The notes beneath the pieces are model-generated. The model was not told where the DNA came from. It searched no databases and saw only the letters and a list, made by a program, of their open reading frames with translations. Below are positions 18,798-27,107 of a stretch of 64,000 nt of DNA, one piece after another. Numbering within the stretch: position 1 is the stretch's first letter; every line of letters starts with the position of its first letter. A program made the position numbers and the translations under genes. The DNA is from Streptomyces sp. Ru62 (lineage in GTDB: Bacteria > Actinomycetota > Actinomycetes > Streptomycetales > Streptomycetaceae): assembly GCF_002920615.1 (NCBI RefSeq), contig NZ_PQSU01000002.1, forward strand, positions 310,001 through 374,000, in the 5' to 3' direction.

Positions 18798-18827
18798 CCT
18801 CTTCTGCGAGCAGAAAAGACCACGAGG

Positions 18828-19718
18828 TTGCGACAGACACTCCGCAAGGGCATGTCCGTGGCCGCGGTCGCGGCCGGCGTGCTGTCCTTGTACGGCGGCT
18901 CCGCACTCGCCGACTCCCGGGCTCAGGGTGCCGGGCAGGCTTCCGCCGGGGTGCTGTCCGGGGACGGCGCCCCGGACCCCGCGAACCCGGTCAGCGCCTG
19001 CGGCGACCCGGTCGGCGCGGCCGCGGCGCCGGACCCGGCATCCGCCGGCTCCTGTGCCACCACGACGGCCCACGACCGACCGGACCAAGGTGCCGGCCGT
19101 CCTGCTGAAGAACCCGCCGGCCCGGGGAACGGCGGCTCGGGCAGTCCCGGCCACGGTGGTTCGAACGACTCGGGTCGCGGGAGGGCGGAGAACTCGGGTC
19201 ACGCCGGCACGGACGGTTCCGGACACGGCGGTTCGAAGGACACCGGGTACGGTGGCTCGACGGACTCGGGGTCCGGCGGCCCGGGCGACTCCGGATACGG
19301 CGACGCGGGCGACTCCGGATACGGCGGCTCCGGCCACTCCGGCGGACGGCCCCGCCCCGACGCCGACCACTCCACGCCTCCTTCCGGCGGCACGACCGCC
19401 CCTCCTCCGTACGGCGGCGAGGAGACCGCCCCGCCTCCCTACGGCGGAGGTGAGAGCACGCCCCCTGGCGGTGGCCACAGCACGCCTCCCGGTGGCGGGC
19501 ACACCACGGCACCGGGCGGTGGCGAGACCACGCCCCCGGTCACCGGTCGCACCCCGCCGCCCGGCGGTGGGGACGCGGAGTCCCCCGGGCAGCCGCCCAC
19601 GCTGCCGCACACCGGTGGTGCCGGCCCGGCGATGATCGCGACGTCGGCCGCCAGCGCAGCCCTGATCGCCGCCGGGGTGATCCTGTACCGGCGAGGCCGT
19701 TCCGCCTCCCGTCGTTAG
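18828..19718 (+). CDS. long chaplin-like protein with eroded chaplin domain and LPXTG anchor
   Basis: A 296-residue secreted, sortase-anchored protein starting at TTG 18828 (LRQTLRKGMSVAAVAAGVLSL, the chaplin signal type; the ribosome site is poor). Residues about 27-80 align one-to-one with the chaplin domain: GVLSG and the two Cys at identical spacing (CGDP...AGSC). The beta-strand hydrophobics are replaced by Pro, Ala, Asp and Gly. A long Gly/Ser/Asp then Pro/Gly/Thr-rich spacer follows. The end is LPHTGG, a hydrophobic helix and RRGRSASRR, a complete sortase signal (LPXTG rather than the LAXTG usual for long chaplins). It sits at the chpA position of S. coelicolor. Confidence 0.8.
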   Translation: MRQTLRKGMSVAAVAAGVLSLYGGSALADSRAQGAGQASAGVLSGDGAPDPANPVSACGDPVGAAAAPDPASAGSCATTTAHDRPDQGAGRPAEEPAGPGNGGSGSPGHGGSNDSGRGRAENSGHAGTDGSGHGGSKDTGYGGSTDSGSGGPGDSGYGDAGDSGYGGSGHSGGRPRPDADHSTPPSGGTTAPPPYGGEETAPPPYGGGESTPPGGGHSTPPGGGHTTAPGGGETTPPVTGRTPPPGGGDAESPGQPPTLPHTGGAGPAMIATSAASAALIAAGVILYRRGRSASRR

Positions 19719-20134
19719 CGCCCCGGATGCCGGACCCGGCGCCCGGCACCCGGGCGCCCCCGCCGCTCCGCCGCCGCCGCGCGCACCGCGCTCCCGTGCC
19801 CGGCGCGTGGCGGCTCCGCGCGTCTCGCCGCCTCGGCATTCGCGGCCGGTCACCTGCCCGCGCCCACGCCTCGCAGTCGCGGCATGCCCCCGCGCCCTGC
19901 GCCTCACCACTGCGACACCCGCCGTGTCCGGCCGCCTCCCAGCGCGCAGGGGCCGGTCCCGCGCCGACCGCGGCCCGCTTGCCCGGGCAGCGTGCGCCCA
20001 TTCACCCGTGCGGGGGTTCGGCGGGCGGAAAGCGATATCCGTACCGGCATCAGTCGTATTGATATGACTGCGTGCTCGGTTGCCGGATGACGCGACGCCG
20101 CGACATCGAGTGGCGAGTGCAGAAAGGAGCGGGC
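19719..20134. other. intergenic region between the long chaplin-like gene and the GH26-like gene
   Basis: 416 bp rich in CG repeats such as GCCGCCGC, with no coding pattern I trust. The last 100 bp (from about 20028, around TATCCGTACCGGCATCAG) are more AT-rich and probably carry the promoter of the downstream gene. Confidence 0.5.
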
Positions 20135-21427
20135 ATGGCTCCGCAACAGCGCAGGGCCCGGGCCGGGCGGCCGGCCGCCGTCGTCGCGGCGGCGCTGTTC
20201 GCGTCGGCCACCCTGGCGGCCGGCCCGGGGCTCGCCGTGGACCGCCCGGGACACTCGCGGGCCGCCGTCCCGACGACTCCGGCGACGACCCCCACGGCCC
20301 CCGCGGTGCCGTCCCCGCCACTCCCTCCGCCGTCGCCCACGCCGGACACGCCCCCCGTCCCCCTCCCCCCGACGCCGTCGCAGACCCCCGTGCCTCCCGG
20401 CTCCGGCCGCCCCGTCGCGGACTTCGGGGCGTTCCTCGACTCCGGGCCGCAGGGCGTCGCTCGCATGACCGAGTTGAGTCACTGGCTCGGCGGGACCGAG
20501 TTGAAGGTCGCCCACACCTACCTGCCCGGGAGGCGCTGGCGGGACATCGAGGGGGCACCCGGCTTCCTGGACGCATGGGCGCAGTGGCGGCGTGAGAAGG
20601 CGGACCGGACGCTCGTCCTCAATGTGCCGATGCAGGAGCGCAACGAGGAGAACCTCTCGGACGACCAGGTGCGGTGGCTGCTGCGGCAGGCCGCGGTCGG
20701 CGCGTTCGACCACCACTTCAGGGCCCTGGCCGAGCGGCTGGTGGAGCTGAAGGTGCCGGACACGGTGATCGTGCTGGGCTGGGAGATGAACGGCACCACC
20801 TACACCCACCGCTGCGGACCGGACCCCGAGGCATGGAAGACGTACTGGAACAGGATCGTCGCCACCATGCGCTCGGTGCCGGGACAGGACTTCCGGTTCG
20901 ACTTCACGCCGAGCCGTGGCCGGGACGCCGTTCCGTGGACGGAGTGCTATCCCGGGGACGCCACGGTCGACATCATCGGCATGGATTCCTACGACCAGCC
21001 CAGCGGAGTGTCCTTCGACGAGCAGGTCACCGAGCCCTACGGCCTCCAGCAGCACGTGGATTTCGCCAAGGCCCACGGCAAGGCCATCTCCTATCCGGAA
21101 TGGGGGCTCTTCCGCAACGGTGACAACGCCGAGTACATGCGGCGCATGCTCGCCTGGATCGACGAGCACAAACCGCTGTACAACACGCTGACCGACTACT
21201 GCCCGCACGGCGTGTGGCAGTGCTCGGCCAACCCCCGCTCGTCCCGGATCTACCGGGCCGTCCTGTACGGCCGCACCGAGCAGCCGGCCCAGGTGCCCAC
21301 GCCGACTCCGGCGCCCGCACGTGAGCCGGTGCTCACCACCGGACCCCCGGACGGCTGCCGGTCTCCCGTCCTGGGCGACTGGACCGAGTACTGGCTCGGC
21401 GAGCGATTCTGCATCCCCTTCGACTGA
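20135..21427 (+). CDS. secreted GH26-like glycoside hydrolase
   Basis: A 430-residue exported protein. The signal (AAVVAAALFASATLAAGPGLA) is followed by a 70-residue Pro/Thr-rich linker, then a TIM-barrel domain resembling family 26 beta-mannanase/glucanase. GWEMNG carries the probable acid/base Glu217 and SYPEWG the nucleophile Glu322, with FRFDFTPSRG and IIGMDSYDQ strands between. The C-terminus adds a short Pro/Thr linker and a two-Cys knob. ATG 20135 has GAAAGGAG upstream. It faces, 14 bp away and convergent, the exopolysaccharide operon, so I infer it trims or releases that polymer. The substrate is not known. Confidence 0.75.
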   Translation: MAPQQRRARAGRPAAVVAAALFASATLAAGPGLAVDRPGHSRAAVPTTPATTPTAPAVPSPPLPPPSPTPDTPPVPLPPTPSQTPVPPGSGRPVADFGAFLDSGPQGVARMTELSHWLGGTELKVAHTYLPGRRWRDIEGAPGFLDAWAQWRREKADRTLVLNVPMQERNEENLSDDQVRWLLRQAAVGAFDHHFRALAERLVELKVPDTVIVLGWEMNGTTYTHRCGPDPEAWKTYWNRIVATMRSVPGQDFRFDFTPSRGRDAVPWTECYPGDATVDIIGMDSYDQPSGVSFDEQVTEPYGLQQHVDFAKAHGKAISYPEWGLFRNGDNAEYMRRMLAWIDEHKPLYNTLTDYCPHGVWQCSANPRSSRIYRAVLYGRTEQPAQVPTPTPAPAREPVLTTGPPDGCRSPVLGDWTEYWLGERFCIPFD

Positions 21428-21441
21428 CGGGCACCGAGTCG

Positions 21442-22581
21442 TCAGCGCTGGGCCTGCTCCCGCCACCGGAGCAGCACTTCCCTGCCCCGCTGCCGGGCGT
21501 TCGCGTCGCACAGCGCGGCCATCAGCAGCGGGGCGGTGCGCCACCGGGCCATGAGCAGCCGTCTGTTGGTGACCTGTTCGGGCCGCCAGTGCCGCTTGTA
21601 CGGCTCGTCGCCGCGCAGCAGGCTCAGCGTGCGGGGTTCGCTGCCGCCGGTGTACTCGGCGCAGGCGTCCAGCAGCATCACCGCGACGTCCACCTTCCGC
21701 TGGCGCAGGCCCGGATGGGCGCCGTACAGGTAGCCGCCGGCCAGGCTGCCCGAGAGGAGGGTCAGATCGACGGCCACCACCTCGTCGCCGATCCGGAACT
21801 CGGTGACCACCGCGTTCCCGGAACGCACCATCGGGCCCACGGCGCGCACCAGATGCTTCCGGAACCGGGGCCGCAGATGTTCGCTCGTCACCTTCCGGTC
21901 CTGCCATTGCAGTCGGTGCAGTTCCAGCAGCCGGCCGATCGCCGCGTCCACCTCGTCCGGGCCCACCGCCCGCCGCTGCACACCCAGCGCGGTCAGCCTG
22001 CGCAGCTTCGCCCGCGCCCGCTGGCCGGCTTTGCCCGAGGACAGCCGGGCGATCAGCTCGTCCATGGGTGCGGCGGGAAGTTCCAGGCACAACGAGTCGT
22101 CCACCGTGCGGCGAGGCCCGCGCCAGCGGTCGTAGATCCGCTCCACCGCGCCGCCCGGACGTACCTCGCGGAAGTCGATCAGCGCCGTGCCCGCCGCGAC
22201 CGTGAGCGCGTCGGTGAGCGCGCCGGCCGCCCGCCCGTTGTCGCCGTCGTCCAGCAGCACGTCGGCGTAGTCGGAGATCGTCCCACCGAGCGGCACCAGC
22301 GCCGGCAGCGGGCGGCGCACCAGCATCAGCGGCGCGGCGGCCACCAGTTCCCGCCCGGCGTGTACGACCAGCAGCCGAAGCCGGCCGGGCAGACCGTACG
22401 ACAGCCACCACGAGTGCAGCCAGGCGTGGCTCTGGAACGGCGTCGCGGCGGCGCACCGCGCGAAGAGCCGCCCCCAGGCGGGGGCCAGCGCGGCGAACCT
22501 CTCCTCGTCGGTGACGAGTTCGCTGATCAGTCCCGTGGCGCGGGCGGGGCGCGCGGTGCCCGCCGGGTACGTGGAGATCAC
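21442..22581 (-). CDS. CelD/BcsL-type GNAT acyltransferase
   Basis: A 379-residue protein of the double-GNAT (FemAB-like, CelD/BcsL) family. The N-terminal half has PFQSHAWLHSWWLSYG and RLRLLVVHAGRELVAAAPLML. The second half has the EFRIGDEVVAVDLTLLSGSLAGGYLYG core with the RGDEPYKRHW motif typical of the group. These enzymes acylate sugars or exopolysaccharide precursors, often with acetyl groups. GTG at 22581 overlaps the stop of the chain-length gene (GTGA). It is the last gene of an eight-gene coupled operon, so polymer acylation is the likely role. Confidence 0.8.
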   Translation of the reverse strand: MISTYPAGTARPARATGLISELVTDEERFAALAPAWGRLFARCAAATPFQSHAWLHSWWLSYGLPGRLRLLVVHAGRELVAAAPLMLVRRPLPALVPLGGTISDYADVLLDDGDNGRAAGALTDALTVAAGTALIDFREVRPGGAVERIYDRWRGPRRTVDDSLCLELPAAPMDELIARLSSGKAGQRARAKLRRLTALGVQRRAVGPDEVDAAIGRLLELHRLQWQDRKVTSEHLRPRFRKHLVRAVGPMVRSGNAVVTEFRIGDEVVAVDLTLLSGSLAGGYLYGAHPGLRQRKVDVAVMLLDACAEYTGGSEPRTLSLLRGDEPYKRHWRPEQVTNRRLLMARWRTAPLLMAALCDANARQRGREVLLRWREQAQR

Positions 22582-23225
22582 AGCTGACCGTGTACGTCGG
22601 CGGCGACGGCCGGGCCGGGCACCGAGGGCGACCGGGTGATCTCCTCCTCAGCACGCCGTTTCGGGCGTACCAGCAGCACGAGGGCGCCGAACAGCCCGCC
22701 CGCGCTCGCGCCGACCAGTCCGGTCACCGCGGGGGACGGCGAGCTGGGCGCGCTGGGCTTCCCCGCGCGGGAGAACTGCATGAGTCCGACGTGGGTGTCG
22801 GCCTTGGCGGCATCGGCGTGGCGGATGAGCGCGCGGGCGACGGCGTTGGCCATGTCGGCGGCCTGGTCCGGGTGGACGGAGGTGGCGGAGACGGCGACCA
22901 TGGGGGCGTCCGGTGATGTCGCGGTGCGCACGCTGTCGCGCAGGGTGCGCACCGGGACCCCCGCCCACACCTGGGCGTCGCCCAGCACCGCCACCTGGGT
23001 GGCGACCCGGCCGTACGCCTGTGCGAAGCCGAGCGCGGTGGCGGTGTCGGTCCGCTCACCGGGGACGGCGACGACATAGCTGGTCGCCGTGTACTCCGGG
23101 GGCTTCAGCACGCCGTACCCGCCGCCCAGCAGGCCGCCCGCCAGGACACCGGCCGCCACCAGCGACCAGGGTGGGAGCGCCCGGAGGCGGGACGTTCTGC
23201 GGTGCGGGACGTGGTTCTCGGTCAT
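22578..23225 (-). CDS. Wzz-like polysaccharide chain-length determinant
   Basis: A 215-residue membrane protein with two transmembrane helices: PWSLVAAGVLAGGLLGGGYGVL near 19-40 and VTGLVGASAGGLFGALVLLV near 167-187. The intervening extracytoplasmic domain contains KPPEYTATSYVVAVPG just after helix 1. This topology is that of Wzz/KapB regulators, which set polymer length in Wzy-dependent systems. The cytoplasmic tyrosine kinase of BY-kinase fusions is absent and the tail after helix 2 is short. ATG 23225 overlaps the stop of the upstream glycosyltransferase. Confidence 0.82.
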   Translation of the reverse strand: MTENHVPHRRTSRLRALPPWSLVAAGVLAGGLLGGGYGVLKPPEYTATSYVVAVPGERTDTATALGFAQAYGRVATQVAVLGDAQVWAGVPVRTLRDSVRTATSPDAPMVAVSATSVHPDQAADMANAVARALIRHADAAKADTHVGLMQFSRAGKPSAPSSPSPAVTGLVGASAGGLFGALVLLVRPKRRAEEEITRSPSVPGPAVAADVHGQL

Positions 23226-24379
23226 GACGGGCTGACTCCCTCGGGGGATCGGGACGGGGGGACCGTGCGGGTGAACGCCGCCGTGTAGACCTCCATGAGG
23301 CGGGCGGCGCTGCGGGTGATGCAGTAGTGGCGGGCCGCCTCGGGGGCGGTGCGCGGGCCCGGTCCGGCGGCGCGGACCTCGGCGAGCGCGCGGGCGTAGG
23401 CGCCGGCGTCGCACGGGACCCGCACCGCGTCCGGGGCGGCCCCGGGCGGCAGGTCCTCCAGGGCGGGGCAGGAGGTGTAGCGCACCGGCAGGCCGGCCGC
23501 CAGCGCCTCCACGACCGCGAGGCCGAACGCCTCCTCGGTGGAGGGCGCGGCGAGCACGTCCATCGCCGAGGCCAGCGCGGGCAGGCCGGGCCCGGACGAA
23601 CCGTCCGGCAGGTACGGCCGTTCCCCGGCGAACAGCACCCGTCCGGCGACCCCCGCCGTGTACGCGGCCCGCCGCAGCGCGGGCTCCTGGGGGCCGCCGC
23701 CGACCAGCAGCAGCCGGCAGTCGGCCGGAAGACGGGCGAGGGTCTGGATCAGGACGTCGAAGCGCTTGCCGGGGATGAGCCGGCCGATGCCGCCGATGAC
23801 GAACGCGTCGGCGGGCAGCCCGAGCCGGTCGCGGGTGCGCCGGCGGGCCTCCGGGTCGAAGGCGAACCGGGCCAGGTCGATGCCGTTGGGGACGACCGCG
23901 ATGCGGGGCTCGGGCACCCCCCAGCGGGCGAGCCGGGCGGCGACCGTGGGGGAGACGGCGACGGTGGACCGGCCCAGCCGCTCGCCCAGCAGGTACAGCG
24001 CGCGGACCCCCGCGGTGAGCGGACGGCCCTCCATCTGCGAGTCGCCGAGGGAGTGTTCGGTGGCGACGACCGCGCGGACCCCGGCCAGCCGGGCGGCGAT
24101 CCGGCCGTAGAGGCAGGCCCGGTAGAGATGGGTGTGCACGAGGTCGTACCGGCCGCGCCGGATGTGCCGGGCCAGCCGGGGCAGCGCGGCCAGGTCGCGG
24201 TTCCCGGCCATGCCGAGGTGGGTCACCCGGACCCCGTCCGCCGCCAGCCCGTCGGCCACCGCCCCGGGGTTGGTCAGCGTCACCACCTCGCACGCGACCG
24301 GCAGGTGCCGCAGCAGCAGCCGCAGTTGCTGCTCGGCGCCGCCCACGCCGAGCCCCGTGATGATGTGCAGGGCCTTCAC
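23222..24379 (-). CDS. GT4-family glycosyltransferase
   Basis: A 385-residue GT-B glycosyltransferase. The N-terminal nucleotide fold starts KALHIITGLGVGGAEQQLRLL with the GGAE donor-site glycine motif. RYDLVHTHLYRACLYG follows. In the C-terminal lobe, FVIGGIGRLIPGKRFDVLIQ and a PSTEEAFGLAVVEALAAGLPV segment contain the E-x7-E motif that binds the nucleotide sugar. Start is GTG 24379, overlapping the deacetylase stop. It adds one sugar of the repeat unit on the lipid carrier; the sugar is unknown. Confidence 0.88.
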   Translation of the reverse strand: MKALHIITGLGVGGAEQQLRLLLRHLPVACEVVTLTNPGAVADGLAADGVRVTHLGMAGNRDLAALPRLARHIRRGRYDLVHTHLYRACLYGRIAARLAGVRAVVATEHSLGDSQMEGRPLTAGVRALYLLGERLGRSTVAVSPTVAARLARWGVPEPRIAVVPNGIDLARFAFDPEARRRTRDRLGLPADAFVIGGIGRLIPGKRFDVLIQTLARLPADCRLLLVGGGPQEPALRRAAYTAGVAGRVLFAGERPYLPDGSSGPGLPALASAMDVLAAPSTEEAFGLAVVEALAAGLPVRYTSCPALEDLPPGAAPDAVRVPCDAGAYARALAEVRAAGPGPRTAPEAARHYCITRSAARLMEVYTAAFTRTVPPSRSPEGVSPS

Positions 24380-25137
24380 CGCAGCCCCTCCACGGGCCGT
24401 CGGCGCAGCCGGTGCAGCCGGTACTTCAGGAACAGGCGCACGGCGGTGTCGTTCTGCCCGATGTACACGCGCGGCAGGACGTGCGGGCCGGTCAGCTCAC
24501 CGGGGTCGATGGCGCAGGCGTAGGTGTAACCGGCCTCCCGTACGGCCTCCACGGCACGCCGGTCGACCGTGCCGTACGGGTAGCAGAAGCCGGTGACCGG
24601 GGCGCCGGTCAGCTCCTCCAGCGCCGCCCGGCTCTCGGCGGTCTCGGCCTTCAGCAGGCGGTCGTCGGCCCGGGTGAGGTCGACGTGGGTGAGGCCGTGC
24701 GAGCCGATCTCCATGCCCGCGGCGGCGGCCCGCCGGATGCCGTCGGCGGTCAGCAGCGGCTTGCGCGGGCCGAGGGGATCCCAGGCGTTGTCGCCGCCGA
24801 GCCGGCCGGGCAGCACGAACAGGGTCGCCGTGCAACCCCAACGCGTCAGCAACGGCAGGGCGTTGCCGAGGAAGTCGGTGTACCCGTCGTCGAAGGTGAG
24901 CGCCACCAGGTCCCGCCCCTCGCCCCGGGCCCGGGCGGCGAGCAGTTCGGCGACCGACACCCCCCGCAGCCCCCGCCGGCGCAGCCAGCGGAGCTGCCGC
25001 TCCAGCCGGTCCGGGCTGACCGTGAGGTGGTACGGGTCGTCGGAGCAGTCGCCGACCGAGTGGTACATGGCGATCCACGGGACCGGGCCGGGGGCGAGGT
25101 GCCGGATGGGAGCCGGGGACTCAACGAAGGACGGCAT
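24376..25137 (-). CDS. polysaccharide deacetylase (NodB homology)
   Basis: A 253-residue carbohydrate esterase family 4 enzyme. LTFDDGYTDFLGNAL carries the metal-binding Asp-Asp. SHGLTHVDLTR holds the two His ligands, followed by FCYPYGTVDRRAVEAVREAGY. No signal peptide is visible, so it may act in the cytoplasm on the lipid-linked unit or be exported by another route. Its presence implies the polymer contains N-acetylated hexosamine that is partly deacetylated. ATG 25137 overlaps the end of the flippase gene by 17 bp. Confidence 0.88.
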   Translation of the reverse strand: MPSFVESPAPIRHLAPGPVPWIAMYHSVGDCSDDPYHLTVSPDRLERQLRWLRRRGLRGVSVAELLAARARGEGRDLVALTFDDGYTDFLGNALPLLTRWGCTATLFVLPGRLGGDNAWDPLGPRKPLLTADGIRRAAAAGMEIGSHGLTHVDLTRADDRLLKAETAESRAALEELTGAPVTGFCYPYGTVDRRAVEAVREAGYTYACAIDPGELTGPHVLPRVYIGQNDTAVRLFLKYRLHRLRRRPVEGLR

Positions 25138-27025
25138 GGGTGAGCTTTCGGGTGAGGGTGCGTACGGAACGGAGTGCGGATGCGAAACCCTGGGCGCCCA
25201 GGGCCCAGCCGAGCAGGAGGAACACGACGGTCACCGTGGCACCGCCGGCGGCCAGCCCGGCGAGCGGGGCCGACGGCAGCCCCCCCACGAACCCGCCGAC
25301 CACGGCGGCCACCACCGCCGCCCGCAGCGGACGGCTCAGCTCGTGCAGCACCGACCCGGTTCTGATGGGTACGCTGCGGCGCCGCATCCCGGCGAGGAGC
25401 AGGAGGGCGGTGACGGTGATGCCGGTGGCGTTGGCGGCGGCGATCCCGGTGACCCCCCAGGAACCGAGCGTCCCGGCTCCGGCCCAGGAGGTCGCGACGA
25501 TGCCCGCGGTCATCGCGGCCACCGGGTACCAGGCGGCGCGCCCCGCCGAGAAGTAGGAGCGGACCAGGACGCCGGTCAGGGTCTGGCCGAGCAGGCCGAT
25601 CGCGTAGACCCGCATCACCCCGGCGGTCGCCGCGGTGTCCTGGGCCGTGAACGCACCCCGCTGGAACAGCAGCTCGATCAGCTGCGGTGCGCAGGCCACG
25701 ACCGCGGCCGTACCGAGCAGCACCAGGCAGCCGGCCAGAGCCAGGTCCTGCTCCACCCGGTTCCGGGCCCGCTCGGTGTCGCCGTCGGCCAGTGCCCGCG
25801 CCACCACCGGGAAGGTGACCGTGCACAGCATCATGGACAGCGTCATCGGGATCTGCGCGACCTTCTGCGCGTAGTTCAGGTGCGAGATGGCTCCGGCGGG
25901 CAGCTCGGAGGCGAGGAACCGCTCGATCAGCACCTGCGACTGCCGGCACAGCGCGAACAACAGCACCGTGGCCAGCAGCGGCACGTCCAACGGCTGCGCC
26001 GCGGCGGCGGCTCCGGCCTGCGTCCCGCTGATCCGGCGGAGGCGCAACTGCCGTACCAGGGAGGGGAGCTGGACCACCACCATCAGACAGCCGCCCGCCG
26101 CCACCCCGAACGCGGCCGACCGAACGCCCCACCGGCCGCCGAGCGTGTACATCGCCGTGACGATGCCGACGTTGTACGCGACGTAGATCGCGGCCGGTGC
26201 CAGGAAGCGGCGGTGGGCCCGGAGGGCCGCGCTGGCGTACCCGGCGAGGCCGAAGCTGAGCACGCACGTCGCGGTGAGCCGGGTGCAGTCCACGGCGAGG
26301 GCGGGGTCGGGCAGGCCCGGCGCGAGCGCGGTGACGAACTGCGGTGCGGCCACCGCGAGCAGCGCCCCGATCGCCGTGAATCCCAGGGCCAGCCGGGGCA
26401 GGGTGCCGGCCACCAGCGACCGCACGGGATCCCCCGGGGCGCCCCGCGCGCGGCGGGCCAGGGCCATGCTGAACGCGGGGATCAGCGCGAAGGCCAGCCC
26501 GTCCTCGATCAGCAGCGTGGCCGCGAACTCCGGCACGGTCCACGCGACCAGGAAGGCGTCCGTGTCCGGCCCGGCCCCGAACAGCCGGGCCAGTGACTGG
26601 TCCCGCACCAGCCCGAGCAGTGCCGCGGCGATGGAGAGGGAAGCGGTGACGAGGGTGGCGTGAGCGAGGAAACGCCGGGTGGGCGGGGCGTTTTCACGGG
26701 CCGGAGCGGGCGGAGGCGGCTGGTCCGGCGCGGGCGGCTGCTGCGCGGGGGCGGGGTCGAGGAGCGGTCGCGGTGGCGTCGCGGCGGGGTCCGCCCCGGT
26801 GGGCACGGGGTGTGCCGGCAGGTGGGCCTGGCCCGCCGCGGGAGCGGGTCTCCCCGTGGGGGGTTCGGCCGACCGGGCCACCGGCAGAGGGACCCCGCCC
26901 GCCCCGGGTCTCGTCTCCGCCGTCGGCCGGTGCGCCGTACCGGGCCGGCTCCGCGCGCCCCCCGTCGGCCCGTACGCCGTACCGGGCCGCGGCCCCGGTG
27001 CGCCGCCGGTTCCGGGGCGCGTCAT
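25121..27025 (-). CDS. MurJ/MviN-family lipid-linked oligosaccharide flippase
   Basis: A 634-residue protein of the MOP superfamily. It begins with a Pro/Ala/Arg-rich cytoplasmic extension of about 115 residues, followed by about 13-14 helices. TLVTASLSIAAALLGLVRDQSLARLFGAGPDTDAFLVAW is the diagnostic first-helix region of MurJ proteins, with the conserved Arg/Asp pair. Its place between deacetylase and polymerase genes argues that it flips the exopolysaccharide repeat unit rather than lipid II. An essential murJ is normally elsewhere in the genome. The long N-terminal tail is unusual but shared with other actinobacterial homologues. Confidence 0.85.
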   Translation of the reverse strand: MTRPGTGGAPGPRPGTAYGPTGGARSRPGTAHRPTAETRPGAGGVPLPVARSAEPPTGRPAPAAGQAHLPAHPVPTGADPAATPPRPLLDPAPAQQPPAPDQPPPPAPARENAPPTRRFLAHATLVTASLSIAAALLGLVRDQSLARLFGAGPDTDAFLVAWTVPEFAATLLIEDGLAFALIPAFSMALARRARGAPGDPVRSLVAGTLPRLALGFTAIGALLAVAAPQFVTALAPGLPDPALAVDCTRLTATCVLSFGLAGYASAALRAHRRFLAPAAIYVAYNVGIVTAMYTLGGRWGVRSAAFGVAAGGCLMVVVQLPSLVRQLRLRRISGTQAGAAAAAQPLDVPLLATVLLFALCRQSQVLIERFLASELPAGAISHLNYAQKVAQIPMTLSMMLCTVTFPVVARALADGDTERARNRVEQDLALAGCLVLLGTAAVVACAPQLIELLFQRGAFTAQDTAATAGVMRVYAIGLLGQTLTGVLVRSYFSAGRAAWYPVAAMTAGIVATSWAGAGTLGSWGVTGIAAANATGITVTALLLLAGMRRRSVPIRTGSVLHELSRPLRAAVVAAVVGGFVGGLPSAPLAGLAAGGATVTVVFLLLGWALGAQGFASALRSVRTLTRKLTHAVLR

Positions 27026-27107
27026 GTCATCGGCCTTCGGTCGCGGTGGGGCGGCGGGGGCGTCCGGTGGGGTGCCGGCCGTCGCCTTCGGGCCGGGGGG
27101 ATGACCG

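Noticed and set aside
18414..20576. A 720-codon minus-strand frame across the chaplin genes and GH26 gene start
   Set aside because: Arg/Ala/Gly-rich, crosses two terminators and a known gene family on the other strand.
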